Below are positions 1 to 9,380 of a DNA stretch of 42,794 nucleotides, piece by piece. Position numbers and translations under genes: made by a program. Every line of letters starts with the position of its first letter. Within the stretch, counting starts at the first letter, position 1. The DNA is taken from the NCBI GenBank assembly GCA_016869285.1, contig VGEN01000021.1:1-42794 (forward strand). Reading direction: 5' to 3'. This DNA is from Alphaproteobacteria bacterium. GTDB lineage: Bacteria > Pseudomonadota > Alphaproteobacteria > SHVZ01. The notes beneath the pieces are model-generated. The model was not told where the DNA came from. It searched no databases and was given only the letters and a program-made list of their open reading frames with translations.

Positions 1-600
1 GGCGGTCCCGGCGGCGGCGAGCGCCAGTCGCGGGGCCGCGGCCGAGGCGGCGATGGCGAGCGTCGCGGTCGCGGCGGCGATACCCCGCGCGAGGAGTCAG
101 AGCTGACCGAGAAACTCGTCAGCATCAATCGCGTCGCCAAGGTGGTGAAAGGCGGCCGGCGCTTCGGCTTCGCCGCGCTTGTCGTCGTCGGCGATGGCCG
201 CGGCCGCGTCGGCCACGGCGCCGGCAAGGCGCGCGAGGTGCCCGAGGCCATCCGCAAGGCGACCGAGCAGGCCAAGCGCGGGCTGATCAAGGTGCCGCTG
301 CGCGAAGGCCGCACGCTCCATCACGACATCATCGGGCACTACGGTGCCGGACGCGTCGTGCTGCGTGCTGCCGCTCCCGGCACCGGCATCATCGCCGGTG
401 GCCCGACGCGCGCGGTATTCGAAGCGCTCGGCGTCCATGACGTCGTCGCCAAGTCGGTCGGCACGTCGAATCCGCACAACATGATCAAGGCGACCTTCGC
501 TGCGCTGAAGGCCGCCACCAGCCCGCGCTCCGTGGCTCAACGCCGCGGAAAGAAGGTGAGCGACCTCGTCGGCGCCAAGCGCGAGGCGGAAGCCTCCTAA
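1..600 (+). CDS. rpsE: 30S ribosomal protein S5 (5' end outside window)
   Basis: Ribosomal protein S5 of the 30S body, involved in decoding accuracy and mRNA entry. The frame is open from base 1, so the true start lies upstream; the ATG at 142 falls inside the conserved core. The S5 core begins around [17 protein letters not shown] and continues with [19 protein letters not shown] and the C-terminal [19 protein letters not shown], all typical of S5. The visible N-terminus before the core is a Gly/Arg-rich stretch of about 35 residues containing RGRGRGG and RRGRGG, absent from E. coli S5. The gene is followed after 12 bases by rpmD in the usual spc-operon order. Confidence 0.97.
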   Translation, partial: GGPGGGERQSRGRGRGGDGERRGRGGDTPREESELTEKLVSINRVAKVVKGGRRFGFAALVVVGDGRGRVGHGAGKAREVPEAIRKATEQAKRGLIKVPLREGRTLHHDIIGHYGAGRVVLRAAAPGTGIIAGGPTRAVFEALGVHDVVAKSVGTSNPHNMIKATFAALKAATSPRSVAQRRGKKVSDLVGAKREAEAS

Positions 601-612
601 AGGAAGAAGGCC

Positions 613-813
613 ATGGCCAAGGCGGACACCACGAAAAAGACGCTCCGCGTCACCCAGATCGGTAGCCCGATCGCTCGCAGACACGACCAGCGCGAGACGC
701 TGATCGGCCTTGGGCTCAACAAGCGTCACCGCACGCGTGAGCTTGAGGATACGCCCTCGGTGCGCGGCATGATCCGCAAGGTCCATCACCTGGTGCGGGT
801 CGAAGGCGAATAA
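613..813 (+). CDS. rpmD: 50S ribosomal protein L30
   Basis: Small 50S protein of 66 residues, the normal length for bacterial L30. The sequence shows the family pattern [25 protein letters not shown] followed by [19 protein letters not shown] and a short C-terminal strand. The ATG is preceded by aggaagaaggcc, a good ribosome binding site. It lies between rpsE and rplO, as in nearly all spc operons. Confidence 0.97.
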   Translation: MAKADTTKKTLRVTQIGSPIARRHDQRETLIGLGLNKRHRTRELEDTPSVRGMIRKVHHLVRVEGE

Positions 814-829
814 AGGGACGAGTAAGACG

Positions 830-1456
830 ATGAAGCTCCACGAGATCCGCGACAACGACGGCGCCCACAAGCGCCGCATGCGTGTCGGCCGAGGCATCGG
901 CTCGGGCAAGGGCAAGACCTCCGGCCGCGGCGTCAAGGGCCAGAAGGCGCGTACCGGCGTCTCGCTGCATGCCTTCGAGGGCGGCCAGATGCCGCTCTTT
1001 CGTCGGTTGCCGAAGCGCGGCTTCAAGCCGATCAATCCGGTGAAGCTGGCCGAGGTCAACCTCTGGCAGCTGCAGGAGGCCGTGGATGCGGGCCGGCTCG
1101 ATCCAAAGCAGCCGGTCGACGGTGCTGCGCTGGTTGCCGCCAAGGTGATCCGTCGTACGCGCGACGGCGTTCGTCTGCTTGGCGAGGGCGAGCTCAAGGC
1201 GAAGCTCACGCTCAAGCTCGCCGGCGCCTCGACCAGGGCCAAGGCCGCGGTCGAAGCGGCGGGCGGCTCGATCGAGCTGCCGAAGCTGCGCGAGCCGGCG
1301 AAGAAGAAGGGAAAGAAGGCAGTCAGAGAGGCGGCAGCCAGGAGGGAGGCTGCAGCCAAGAAGGAAGCGGCGGCTGCGGAAAAGCCCGCCGCCGACAAGC
1401 CTGCCAAGGAAAAGACGGCCAAGGAGAAGCCGGCGGCAAAGAAGGCTGACGCGTAA
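830..1456 (+). CDS. rplO: 50S ribosomal protein L15 with long Lys/Ala tail
   Basis: L15 binds 23S rRNA and acts in 50S assembly. The N-terminal half has the family signature: [34 protein letters not shown], then [15 protein letters not shown]. At 208 residues it is much longer than E. coli L15 (144). The excess is a C-terminal tail of about 50 residues from about residue 155, made almost only of Lys, Ala, Glu and Pro. The tail is probably disordered and basic. It follows rpmD by 16 bases and precedes secY by 24. Confidence 0.96.
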   Translation: MKLHEIRDNDGAHKRRMRVGRGIGSGKGKTSGRGVKGQKARTGVSLHAFEGGQMPLFRRLPKRGFKPINPVKLAEVNLWQLQEAVDAGRLDPKQPVDGAALVAAKVIRRTRDGVRLLGEGELKAKLTLKLAGASTRAKAAVEAAGGSIELPKLREPAKKKGKKAVREAAARREAAAKKEAAAAEKPAADKPAKEKTAKEKPAAKKADA

Positions 1457-1480
1457 CGCCGGAATATTGAGGGTAGTCAC

Positions 1481-2845
1481 ATGGCCTCGGCCGCCGAGCA
1501 GCTTGCAGCGACACTGAACTTCGGCGTTCTCGCCAAGGCGACGGAGCTGAAGAAGCGCATCTGGTTCACGCTCGGCGCGCTGATCGTCTATCGCCTCGGC
1601 ACCTACATCCCGATCCCCGGCATCGACCCGGTCGTGCTGGCCGAGATCTTCCGCCAACAGCAGGGCGGCATCCTCGGCATGTTCGACATGTTCTCGGGCG
1701 GCGCGCTCGGGCGCATGACCATCTTTGCGCTCAATGTCATGCCCTGGGTCTCGGCCTCGATCATCGTCCAGCTCATGACCGCGGTCTCGCCCAAGCTCGA
1801 GCAGCTGAAGAAGGAAGGGCCGTCCGGGCAGAAGGTCATCAACCAGTACACGCGCTACGGCACGGTATTTCTGGCGGCGCTGCAGGCTTACGGGATCGCC
1901 ATCGGGCTGGAAGGCACGCGCGGCTCGACCGGCGGCGCCGTGATCGACCCCGGCCTAGTCTTCCGCATCTCGACCGTGGTGACGCTCACCGGCGGCACCA
2001 TGTTCCTGATGTGGCTCGGCGAGCAGATGACCCAGCGCGGCATCGGCAACGGCCTTTCGGTCATCATCATGGCCGGCATCGTCGCCGGCCTGCCGCATGC
2101 GCTTGCCGCGACCCTGGAGCTCGGCCGCACCGGAGCGCTCTCGACCATCTTCATCATCGTCCTCATGGCGATGGCGTTCGGCGTCGTCTTCTTCGTCGTC
2201 TTCTTCGAGCGCGCCCAGCGCCGCCTGATCGTGCAGTACCCCAAGCGCCAGGTCGGGCAGCGCATGTTCGGCGGCGAGAGCTCGCATCTGCCGTTGCGCC
2301 TCAACACCTCGGGCGTCATTCCGCCGATCTTCGCCTCTTCGCTCCTGCTGATGCCGACGACGATCGCCGGCTTCTCCGCCGCCCAGGGCTCGCAGGCCGG
2401 CGAGGCGCCGAGCGAGATCATGAGCCTGATCGCCACATACCTCGCGCACGGCTCGGCCGTTTACATGGTCCTGTATGTCGGCCTGATCACGTTCTTTGCC
2501 TTCTTCTACACCGCGATCGTCTTCAATCCGGATGACACGGCCGACAACCTGAAGCGCTATGGCGGATTCATTCCGGGTATCCGTCCGGGCAAGAATACGG
2601 CCGAGTATCTCGACTACGTCCTCTCGCGGCTGACCGTTCTTGGCGCCGCCTATCTCTCGATCGTCTGCATCCTGCCCGAGATCCTGATCTCGAGATTCGC
2701 CGTGCCGTTCTACTTCGGCGGCACGAGCCTGATGATCGTGGTGACGGTAACGATGGATACGGTCGCGCAGATCCACGCCCATCTGGTCGCGCACCAGTAC
2801 GAGGGCCTGATCAAGAAGGCGAAGCTCCGCGGGAGAAAAGGGTGA
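1481..2845 (+). CDS. secY: Preprotein translocase subunit SecY
   Basis: Central channel subunit of the SecYEG translocon in the inner membrane. It is 454 residues with about ten hydrophobic helices, starting with the amphipathic segment ending [27 protein letters not shown]. Family landmarks include the plug and TM2 region ([25 protein letters not shown]), the cytoplasmic loop [15 protein letters not shown], and [23 protein letters not shown]. The stop overlaps the adk start by four bases (GTGA), suggesting coupled translation. Confidence 0.98.
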   Translation: MASAAEQLAATLNFGVLAKATELKKRIWFTLGALIVYRLGTYIPIPGIDPVVLAEIFRQQQGGILGMFDMFSGGALGRMTIFALNVMPWVSASIIVQLMTAVSPKLEQLKKEGPSGQKVINQYTRYGTVFLAALQAYGIAIGLEGTRGSTGGAVIDPGLVFRISTVVTLTGGTMFLMWLGEQMTQRGIGNGLSVIIMAGIVAGLPHALAATLELGRTGALSTIFIIVLMAMAFGVVFFVVFFERAQRRLIVQYPKRQVGQRMFGGESSHLPLRLNTSGVIPPIFASSLLLMPTTIAGFSAAQGSQAGEAPSEIMSLIATYLAHGSAVYMVLYVGLITFFAFFYTAIVFNPDDTADNLKRYGGFIPGIRPGKNTAEYLDYVLSRLTVLGAAYLSIVCILPEILISRFAVPFYFGGTSLMIVVTVTMDTVAQIHAHLVAHQYEGLIKKAKLRGRKG

Positions 2846-3486
2846 ACCTGATCCTCCTGGGGCCGCCCGGGGCAGGCAAGGGCACGCAGGCGCGGAAGCT
2901 CCAGGACGAGCGCGGCCTGATCCAGCTCTCGACCGGCGACATGCTGCGTGCCGCGGTCAAGTCGGGAAGCGAGATCGGCAAGAAGGCCAAGGCGGTCATG
3001 GACGCCGGCAAGCTTGTCTCCGACGACATCATGATCGCGATGATCGAGGAGCGGATCAGCCAGCCCGACTGCAAGCAGGGCTTCATCCTCGACGGCTTCC
3101 CGCGCACCGAAGCGCAGGCGCAGGCGCTCGACGCCATGCTTGCGCGCAAGGGGCTCAAGCTCGACCGCGTGATCGAGATGGCGGTGGATGAGAAGGCGCT
3201 GACCGAGCGCATCGTCGGCCGCTACACCTGCGCCAAGTGCGGCGCGGGCTATCACGACAGCTTCCAGAAGCCGAAGGTCGCCGGGGTCTGCGACGTCTGC
3301 GGCGGCAAGGACTTCACCCGGCGGGCGGACGACAACGCCGAGACGGTCCGCACACGGCTCGAGGCCTATCGCAAGCAGACTCAGCCGATCCTTCCCTACT
3401 ATCGGGGCAAGGGAGTCCTGAGGTCCGTCGACGGCATGGCGGAGATCGATGAAGTCGCGCGTCAGATTGGCGCCGCGTTGAGCTAG
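2842..3486 (+). CDS. adk: Adenylate kinase, zinc-binding long form
   Basis: Catalyses ATP + AMP = 2 ADP in the cytoplasm. The P-loop GPPGAGKGT is at residues 7-15, the AMP-binding segment [10 protein letters not shown] follows, and [12 protein letters not shown] is near residue 80. The protein has 214 residues, the long form with a LID domain. The LID carries four cysteines, C130, C133, C150 and C153 (CxxC...CxxC), the structural zinc-binding arrangement of many bacteria that E. coli Adk lacks. The start is GTG, overlapping the secY stop by four bases. Confidence 0.98.
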   Translation: MNLILLGPPGAGKGTQARKLQDERGLIQLSTGDMLRAAVKSGSEIGKKAKAVMDAGKLVSDDIMIAMIEERISQPDCKQGFILDGFPRTEAQAQALDAMLARKGLKLDRVIEMAVDEKALTERIVGRYTCAKCGAGYHDSFQKPKVAGVCDVCGGKDFTRRADDNAETVRTRLEAYRKQTQPILPYYRGKGVLRSVDGMAEIDEVARQIGAALS

Positions 3487-3550
3487 AGTCGTTCGAGGGA
3501 GAGGGCGTAAGGCACGGAAAACGCACGAGATTTCTCGGCAAGTGAGGTCG

Positions 3551-3578
3551 TTGACAGGCCTTGGCGCATGACTATAAT
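3551..3578 (+). promoter_or_regulatory. Consensus sigma70-type promoter for rpsM-rpsK-rpoA-rplQ
   Basis: A perfect -35 hexamer TTGACA (3551-3556) and a perfect -10 hexamer TATAAT (3573-3578) are separated by 16 bases in the 194-base gap between adk and rpsM. The predicted start is near 3585, giving a leader of about 95 bases. Both hexamers match the consensus at every position, which is rare in such GC-rich DNA. This argues for an independent strong promoter for the rpsM-to-rplQ part of the cluster. Confidence 0.8.
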
Positions 3579-3680
3579 CGCGCGCCTTGGCGCTCTCGGC
3601 GGCCGAGCGGTTTTGTGCGTGCCAAGTTATGCGCCCCATCCCGAGCTTAGTTAGACCGTTGCGATCAAGGAGATCCGAGC

Positions 3681-4049
3681 GTGGCGCGTATCGCTGGCGT
3701 TAACATTCCCACGCAGAAGCGCGTGGAAGTCGCGCTGACCTATATCTTCGGGATCGGCCAGACCCGGGCGAAGGAAATCTGCGCGAAGCTCAGCATCCCT
3801 GACGCCCGTCGGGTGCATCAGCTGACCGACGACGAGGTTCTGAAGATCCGCGAGCTGATCGACCGCGACTTCGTCGTCGAGGGCGACCTCCGTCGCGAGC
3901 AGGCGATGAACATCAAGCGCCTGATGGATCTCGGCTGCTATCGCGGGCTGCGCCACCGCAAGGGCCTGCCGGTCCGCGGCCAGCGCACCCACACCAATGC
4001 GCGTACCCGCAAGGGCAAGGCGCGGCCGATCGCCGGCAAGAAGAAGTAA
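3681..4049 (+). CDS. rpsM: 30S ribosomal protein S13
   Basis: Protein of the 30S head that contacts the 50S subunit and P-site tRNA. It is 122 residues, normal length. Family features are [26 protein letters not shown] at the N-terminus, the helical middle, and the basic C-terminal tail [24 protein letters not shown]. The start is GTG with aaggagatcc upstream. It is the first gene after the consensus promoter at 3551-3578. Confidence 0.97.
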   Translation: MARIAGVNIPTQKRVEVALTYIFGIGQTRAKEICAKLSIPDARRVHQLTDDEVLKIRELIDRDFVVEGDLRREQAMNIKRLMDLGCYRGLRHRKGLPVRGQRTHTNARTRKGKARPIAGKKK

Positions 4050-4107
4050 GTCCTCATAACGGACTCGTTTGCCGCCGACGCGGCTGGAAGGACTTGAGGA
4101 AGAGATC

Positions 4108-4509
4108 ATGGCTAAGCCGCAAACCGCCTCCGCTGGGCGCCCGCGTCGCCGCGAACGGAAGAACATCACCTCGGGCGTGGCGCATGTGAACGCCTCGTTC
4201 AACAACACGATGATCACCATCACCGACGCCCAGGGCAACACCATCGCCTGGTCGTCCTCGGGCTCTCTCGGCTTCAAGGGCAGCCGGAAGTCGACCCCCT
4301 ATGCCGCCCAGGTCGCGGCCGAGGATGCCGGCCGGAAGGCGATGGAACATGGCGTCCGTACGATCGAAGTCGAGGTCAAGGGTCCAGGCTCGGGCCGCGA
4401 GTCGGCGCTGCGCGCGCTGCAGGCGGTCGGCTTCCAGATCACCTCGATCCGCGACGTGACGCCGATCCCGCACAATGGCTGCCGGCCGCCGAAGCGCCGG
4501 CGCGTCTAG
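4108..4509 (+). CDS. rpsK: 30S ribosomal protein S11
   Basis: Protein of the 30S platform near the E site. The ATG at 4108 is preferred over the in-frame TTG at 4069. It has ttgaggaagagatc just upstream, and it gives 133 residues beginning [20 protein letters not shown], close to the usual 129. Conserved stretches are [22 protein letters not shown], the [10 protein letters not shown] loop, and the C-terminal [18 protein letters not shown]. Confidence 0.97.
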   Translation: MAKPQTASAGRPRRRERKNITSGVAHVNASFNNTMITITDAQGNTIAWSSSGSLGFKGSRKSTPYAAQVAAEDAGRKAMEHGVRTIEVEVKGPGSGRESALRALQAVGFQITSIRDVTPIPHNGCRPPKRRRV

Positions 4510-4524
4510 GGGGCGCAAGCCCCC
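4509..4524 (+). other. GC hairpin with GCAA tetraloop at the rpsK stop codon
   Basis: Six-base stem GGGGGC/GCCCCC closed by GCAA, a GNRA-type tetraloop. It begins on the last base of the rpsK stop codon. No T-run follows, so it does not look like a terminator. It lies in the 84-base rpsK-rpoA gap and could stabilise the upstream message or tune rpoA expression. That role is inference. Confidence 0.4.
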
Positions 4525-4593
4525 GAGGCCGTCTCGTACCCCTATCTGGCGGAAACCGTTGTTCCCGCCGCTCGTCGTCGAAGAGGTCCGTCC

Positions 4594-5610
4594 GTGATCC
4601 AGAAAAACTGGCAAGCCCTGATTAAGCCGAACAAGCTGAACGTCGAAGCTGTCGGCGAGTCCAAGCGCATCGCCACCATCGTCGCCGAACCGCTCGAGCG
4701 CGGTTTCGGCCTGACCTTGGGCAATGCGCTTCGTCGTGTCCTCCTCTCCTCGCTGCAGGGAGCGGCCGTGACGTCGATCCAGATCGACGGCGTGCTGCAC
4801 GAATTCTCCTCGATTCCTGGCGTGCGCGAGGATGTGACCGACATCGTCCTCAACGTGAAGGCCATGGGCCTCAAGATGCATGGCGAAGGCCCGAAGCGGA
4901 TGCGCCTGAAGGCGACCGGCCCGGGTGAGATCACCGCCGGCATGATCGAGACCGGCCATGACATCGAGATCATGGATCCCTCGCTCGTGCTCTGCACGCT
5001 CGATCGCGGCGCCAAGCTGTCGATGGAGTTCGTGGTCGAGAACGGCAAGGGTTACATCCCGGCCTCCGCCAGCCGCGCCGAGGATGCGCCGATCGGCCTG
5101 ATCCCGGTCGATGCGCTCTACAGCCCGGTGCGCAAGGTTTCCTACAAGGTCGAGAACGCCCGCGTTGGCCAGATGACCGACTACGACAAGCTTTCGCTTA
5201 CGGTCGAGACCAACGGCGCGGTGACGCCGGAGGATTCGGTGGCGCTTGCCGCCCGCATCCTCCAGGACCAGCTGCAGCTCTTCATCAACTTCGAGGAGCC
5301 GCAGGCCGCCGTCGTCGAAGACCGCGCCGCCGACCTGCCGTTCAACAAGAACCTGCTGCGCAAGGTCGACGAGCTCGAGCTCTCGGTGCGCTCCGCCAAC
5401 TGCCTGAAGAACGACAACATCGTCTATATCGGCGACCTCGTGCAGAAGACCGAGCAGGAGATGCTGCGCACGCCGAACTTCGGCCGGAAGTCGCTGAACG
5501 AGATCAAGGAAGTCCTGGCGCAGATGGGGCTCCATCTCGGCATGGAGATCCCGAACTGGCCGCCGGAGAACATCGAAGAGCTGGCGAAGCGTCTGGAGGA
5601 GCCGTTCTGA
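4594..5610 (+). CDS. rpoA: RNA polymerase alpha subunit
   Basis: Alpha subunit, which dimerises to seed RNA polymerase assembly and contacts promoter UP elements and activators. It is 338 residues with a GTG start. The N-terminal domain (about 1-235) contains [23 protein letters not shown] and [10 protein letters not shown]. After a linker, the C-terminal domain (about 250-338) contains [17 protein letters not shown] and [18 protein letters not shown], the helix-hairpin-helix surface that binds DNA. It lies between rpsK and rplQ as in other proteobacteria. Confidence 0.98.
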   Translation: MIQKNWQALIKPNKLNVEAVGESKRIATIVAEPLERGFGLTLGNALRRVLLSSLQGAAVTSIQIDGVLHEFSSIPGVREDVTDIVLNVKAMGLKMHGEGPKRMRLKATGPGEITAGMIETGHDIEIMDPSLVLCTLDRGAKLSMEFVVENGKGYIPASASRAEDAPIGLIPVDALYSPVRKVSYKVENARVGQMTDYDKLSLTVETNGAVTPEDSVALAARILQDQLQLFINFEEPQAAVVEDRAADLPFNKNLLRKVDELELSVRSANCLKNDNIVYIGDLVQKTEQEMLRTPNFGRKSLNEIKEVLAQMGLHLGMEIPNWPPENIEELAKRLEEPF

Positions 5611-5642
5611 GCTAGGGGCTCGGAACGAGTGGGAGACTAGAG

Positions 5643-6074
5643 ATGCGTCACAATATGTCTGGCCGGAGCTTCAGCCGGCAGTCCGGTCACCGCAAGGCCA
5701 TGTTCAAGAACCTGGCCCAGGCGCTGATCAAGCATGAGCAGATCACCACGACCCTGCCGAAGGCGAAGGACCTTAGGCCGATCGTCGAGAAGCTGATCAC
5801 GCTCGGCAAGAAGGGCTCGATGCATGCTCGCCGACTGGCGCATGCCGAGCTTCGCGACGATGCCGCGACCAAGAAGCTGTTCGAGGTCCTGGGGCCGCGC
5901 TATGCCTCCCGCAAGGGCGGCTATACCCGCGTGCTCAAAGCAGGCTTCCGCTACGGCGATGCCGCGGCGATGGCCGTGATCGAGTTCGTCGACCGCGACG
6001 TCGACGCCAAGGGCCTCGATTCCGGCCCCGTGCAGGTCAAGGAAGAGGCCGAGGCGGCTCCGGCCGCAGCCTGA
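5643..6074 (+). CDS. rplQ: 50S ribosomal protein L17
   Basis: L17 sits near the peptide exit tunnel. It is 143 residues: the core ([34 protein letters not shown], then [28 protein letters not shown]) plus a short acidic C-terminal tail rich in Glu and Ala. It is the last gene of the ribosomal cluster and is followed 26 bases later by a strong hairpin terminator. Confidence 0.97.
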   Translation: MRHNMSGRSFSRQSGHRKAMFKNLAQALIKHEQITTTLPKAKDLRPIVEKLITLGKKGSMHARRLAHAELRDDAATKKLFEVLGPRYASRKGGYTRVLKAGFRYGDAAAMAVIEFVDRDVDAKGLDSGPVQVKEEAEAAPAAA

Positions 6075-6099
6075 CCCGCCCTTACCGGATGATTGCCGA

Positions 6100-6126
6100 G
6101 ACGGCCGCCCCTCGAGGGCGGCCGTC
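6100..6126 (+). terminator. Rho-independent-type terminator after rplQ
   Basis: A perfect 11-base inverted repeat (6100-6110 GACGGCCGCCC; 6116-6126 GGGCGGCCGTC) with a five-base loop CTCGA, followed by ttgcctt. The T-tract is short, but the stem is strong and sits 26 bases after the rplQ stop, where operon termination is expected. Confidence 0.75.
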
Positions 6127-6187
6127 TTGCCTTCGGCCTCGGCGGCGCCACTGGGAAGGTGGGCGCCGGCGCATTACATTTCCGCCC

Positions 6188-7606
6188 ATGAGGTGGCTTT
6201 CCTTCCTGCTGCTCGTCCTCTCCGCCGCCGGATGGCCGGCGGCGAGCCAGGCCCAGGCCCCGGTCGTGCCGCAGACGCGTGCGGTGCCGGAGAGCCGCCA
6301 GGCGGTCCTCCAATCCTTCTCGCCGCTGGTTCGCCGCGCGGCGCCGGCGGTGGTCAACATCTTCACGCGCAAGGTCGTGCGCGAGCGGCCAACTTCGCCG
6401 CTGATGAACGATCCGTTCTTCCGCCGCTTCTTCGGCGATCAGCTCGGCGACCAGCCGCGCGAGCAGAGCTCGCTGGGCTCGGGCGTCATCCTCCGCAAGG
6501 ACGGCGTCGTCGTGACGAACCATCATGTAATCAGGGGTGCGGACGAGATCCGCGTCGTCCTCTCCGATCGCCGCGAGCTGGAAGCTAAGCTGGTCGGCTC
6601 CGACGAGCGCACCGATCTCGCGGTCCTGCGCATCGAGGCGCCGTCCGAAGGTCTTCCGACGCTCGAGCTCGGCGACTCCGACGGGATCGAGGTCGGCGAC
6701 CTCGTGCTTGCCATCGGCAATCCCTTCGGCGTCGGCCAGACCGTCACCAGCGGTATCGTCTCGGCGACCGCCAGGACCATGGTCGGCATCTCCGACTACC
6801 GCTTCTTCATCCAGACGGATGCCGCGATCAATCCGGGCAACTCCGGCGGCGCGCTGCTGTCGATGGACGGCAAGGTCATCGGCATCAATACGGCGATCTA
6901 CTCGCAGACCGGCGGCTCGGTCGGCATCGGCTTCGCCATTCCCGCCAACATGGTGCGCGCCGTCGTCACCGGCCTCGTCGACGGCGGCAAGGTCGTGCGC
7001 CCATGGTTCGGGGCCAGCGGCCAGCCCGTCGGATCGGACGTCGCGGCATCGCTCGGCCTGACGCGGCCGAGCGGCGTGATCCTGGAGCAGGTGGCGCCCA
7101 ACAGCCCGGCCGCCCGCGCCGGCCTCAAGGTCGGCGATGTCATCACCTCGATCGACGGGCGTGAGGTCGAGGACGCGCAGGCGCTCAGGTTCCGTATCGG
7201 CACGCTCCCCATCGGCGGGCGCGCGCGTCTCGGCGTCATCCGCCAGGGGATCGAGCAGCAGGTCTTCGTCGCGCTCGAAGCCGCGCCGGAGTCCCCGCCG
7301 CGCCAGCTCACGCCGCTGACCGGGCGCCACCCCTTCTCCGGTGCCACCGTCGCCAACCTGTCGCCGGCGCTGGCCGAAGAGCTCGGCCTCGAGACCGCGA
7401 GCCGCGGCGTCATCATCATGCAGGTGCGCCAGGGGACGATCGCGCAGCGCCTCGGCGTCACCACCGGAGACATAGTCCTCAAGGTCAACGACACCGAGAT
7501 CGTTTCGGTCGACAGCCTTCGGCGCGCGGTCAGCGGCGAGCGCGAAACCTGGCAGCTCTCGATCAAGCGGCGCGAGCGGGTAATGAACGTCCGGGTGCGG
7601 GGGTGA
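6188..7606 (+). CDS. Do/HtrA-family periplasmic serine protease (DegP/DegQ-like)
   Basis: Periplasmic protease and chaperone of misfolded envelope proteins (family S1C). The ATG at 6188 is chosen because it begins a clear signal peptide, MRWLSFLLLVLSAAGWPAAS, with likely cleavage after AQA; upstream codons overlap the rplQ terminator. The mature domain shows the triad: His113 (TNHHVI), Asp143 (TDLAVL) and Ser219 (NPGNSGGALL). Two PDZ domains follow, at about residues 275-370 and 380-470. The length of 472 residues matches DegP/DegQ. The stop overlaps the rarA start by four bases. Which Do paralogue it is cannot be decided from sequence alone. Confidence 0.93.
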   Translation: MRWLSFLLLVLSAAGWPAASQAQAPVVPQTRAVPESRQAVLQSFSPLVRRAAPAVVNIFTRKVVRERPTSPLMNDPFFRRFFGDQLGDQPREQSSLGSGVILRKDGVVVTNHHVIRGADEIRVVLSDRRELEAKLVGSDERTDLAVLRIEAPSEGLPTLELGDSDGIEVGDLVLAIGNPFGVGQTVTSGIVSATARTMVGISDYRFFIQTDAAINPGNSGGALLSMDGKVIGINTAIYSQTGGSVGIGFAIPANMVRAVVTGLVDGGKVVRPWFGASGQPVGSDVAASLGLTRPSGVILEQVAPNSPAARAGLKVGDVITSIDGREVEDAQALRFRIGTLPIGGRARLGVIRQGIEQQVFVALEAAPESPPRQLTPLTGRHPFSGATVANLSPALAEELGLETASRGVIIMQVRQGTIAQRLGVTTGDIVLKVNDTEIVSVDSLRRAVSGERETWQLSIKRRERVMNVRVRG

Positions 7607-8910
7607 AGCCCCAAGCCGGCCTGTTCGAGGCTGCGGCACCGCGGCCGCTGGCCGACCGGCTGCGGCCTAAGCGCCTCGAGGAGGTCGCCGGCCAGGATCA
7701 CCTGATCGGACCGCAGGGGCCGATCGGCCGCATGGTCGCTGCCGGCAGGCTCGCCTCGATGGTGCTGTGGGGGCCGCCGGGGTCGGGCAAGACCACGATT
7801 GCGCGCTTGCTTGCGGATGCCACCGATCTGCATTTCGAGCCCTTGTCCGCGGTCTTCTCCGGCGTCGCCGACCTGCGGAAGGTGTTCGAGGCGGCGCGGG
7901 GCCGCCGCGCCTCCGGCCGCGGCACGCTGCTCTTCGTCGACGAAATCCACCGCTTCAACCGCTCGCAGCAGGACGGTTTCCTTCCCTATGTCGAGGACGG
8001 CACGGTGACGCTGATCGGCGCCACAACCGAGAACCCGTCCTTCGAGCTGAACGCGGCGCTGCTCTCGCGCTGCCAGGTCTTTGTGCTGAAGCGGCTCGAC
8101 GACCAGGCGCTTGAGATCCTTCTGGCCCGTTCCGAGGCCGATCTCGGGCGCAAGCTGCCGCTGACCGCGGAAGCGCGCGAGGCCCTGAAGGCGATGGCGG
8201 ACGGCGATGGCCGCTTCCTCCTCAATCTCGCCGACGAGATCGAGCAGCTGCCGGCCGACAAGGTCCTGGATGTGCCGAAGCTGATGTCGACGGTGCAGCG
8301 GCGCGCGCCGGTCTACGATAAGGACCGCGAGGGTCACTACAACCTGATCAGCGCGCTGCATAAGTCGATGCGCGGCTCCGACGCCGACGCCGCGCTCTAC
8401 TGGCTTGCGCGCATGCTGGTCGGCGGCGAGGACCCGCGCTACATCGCCCGCCGCGTCGTCCGCTTCGCCGTCGAGGATGTCGGCCTCGCCGATCCCGAGG
8501 CGGTGCATCAGGCGATGGCCGGCTGGGACGTCTATGAGAGACTGGGATCGCCGGAAGGTGAGCTCGCGATCGCGCAGGCGGTCGTCTACCTGGCGACGGC
8601 GCCCAAGTCGAACGCAGCCTACACCGCCTATGGCGCGGCGATGCGCTCGGCCAAGGAGACCGGCTCGTTGATGCCGCCGATGCACATCCTCAACGCGCCG
8701 ACCAAGCTGATGAAGAATCTCGGCTACGGCAAGGACTACGCCTACGATCACGATACCGACGAAGGCTTCTCGGGGCGGAACTACTTCCCCGACGGCATGG
8801 CGAGGCGCGAATTCTACACACCGGTCGAGCGCGGCTTCGAGCGCGAGATCAAGAAGCGTCTCGACTATTGGGCGAAGCTCCGCGAGAAGAAACGAAGCGA
8901 GGACGGGTGA
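7603..8910 (+). CDS. rarA: Replication-associated recombination protein A (MgsA/WRNIP1 family AAA ATPase)
   Basis: Clamp-loader-like AAA+ ATPase acting at stalled replication forks. Walker A GPPGSGKTT is at residues 57-65 and Walker B LLFVDEIHRF at about 109-118. The family hallmark FNRSQQD follows, then sensor 1 GATTENPSFELN and the C-terminal tetramerisation region HKSMRGSDADAALYWLARML. The protein has 435 residues, normal for RarA. The start is GTG, overlapping the upstream protease stop (GTGA). The Do-protease/rarA pair after rplQ is common in Alphaproteobacteria (general knowledge). Confidence 0.96.
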   Translation: MKPQAGLFEAAAPRPLADRLRPKRLEEVAGQDHLIGPQGPIGRMVAAGRLASMVLWGPPGSGKTTIARLLADATDLHFEPLSAVFSGVADLRKVFEAARGRRASGRGTLLFVDEIHRFNRSQQDGFLPYVEDGTVTLIGATTENPSFELNAALLSRCQVFVLKRLDDQALEILLARSEADLGRKLPLTAEAREALKAMADGDGRFLLNLADEIEQLPADKVLDVPKLMSTVQRRAPVYDKDREGHYNLISALHKSMRGSDADAALYWLARMLVGGEDPRYIARRVVRFAVEDVGLADPEAVHQAMAGWDVYERLGSPEGELAIAQAVVYLATAPKSNAAYTAYGAAMRSAKETGSLMPPMHILNAPTKLMKNLGYGKDYAYDHDTDEGFSGRNYFPDGMARREFYTPVERGFEREIKKRLDYWAKLREKKRSEDG

Positions 8911-9380
8911 GCCTCTCCTTCACCGTGAACGGCGAGACGCGCACTGTCGAAGCCGCCGCCGGCACGTCGCTGCTCGACGTGCTGCGCAACCACCTCGGTC
9001 TCGTCGGCACGCGCTTCGGCTGCGGGCTGGAGCAGTGCGGCAGCTGCATGGTGCTCGTCGACGGCGAGCCGGTGCATGCCTGCAGCCGCGATGTCTCGAC
9101 CCTCGCCGGCCGTACCGTCACGACAATCGAAGGACTGAGCTCCGACGGCAAGCGGCAACCGCTTCAGCAGGCCTTCCTCGACGAGCAGGCCGGGCAATGC
9201 GGCTACTGCCTCTCTGGCATCCTGATCTCGGCCAAGGCGCTGCTCGACCGCAACCCGCGACCGAGCCGGGCCGACATCGTCGCGGCCCTCGACAGGCATC
9301 TCTGCCGTTGCGGGGCGCATCAGCGCATCCTGCGCGCAGTCGAGCGCGCCGCGGCGGTGATGCGCGGTGAAGCCGGATGA
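8907..9380 (+). CDS. [2Fe-2S] subunit of a molybdenum hydroxylase (isoquinoline 1-oxidoreductase alpha/CoxS type)
   Basis: Small electron-transfer subunit with two [2Fe-2S] clusters. The GTG at 8907, overlapping the rarA stop as GTGA, gives 157 residues starting MSLSFTVNGETRTVEAAAGT, the normal family length. The plant-type cluster is GTRFGCGLEQCGSCMVL plus the Cys in PVHAC. The second cluster is in the helical domain: CGYCLSGILISAKALL and HLCRCGAHQRIL. The stop overlaps the large-subunit start by four bases. No FAD subunit (CoxM type) is encoded nearby, so the electron acceptor is unknown. Confidence 0.93.
   Translation: MSLSFTVNGETRTVEAAAGTSLLDVLRNHLGLVGTRFGCGLEQCGSCMVLVDGEPVHACSRDVSTLAGRTVTTIEGLSSDGKRQPLQQAFLDEQAGQCGYCLSGILISAKALLDRNPRPSRADIVAALDRHLCRCGAHQRILRAVERAAAVMRGEAG

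Noticed and set aside
4069..4107. TTG start for rpsK
   Set aside because: The ATG at 4108 has the ribosome binding site and gives the family length.
6898..8751. 617-codon open frame on the minus strand opposite the Do protease and rarA
   Set aside because: Shadow of GC-rich codon bias; the plus strand encodes two clear families with intact motifs, and the minus frame has no recognisable domain.
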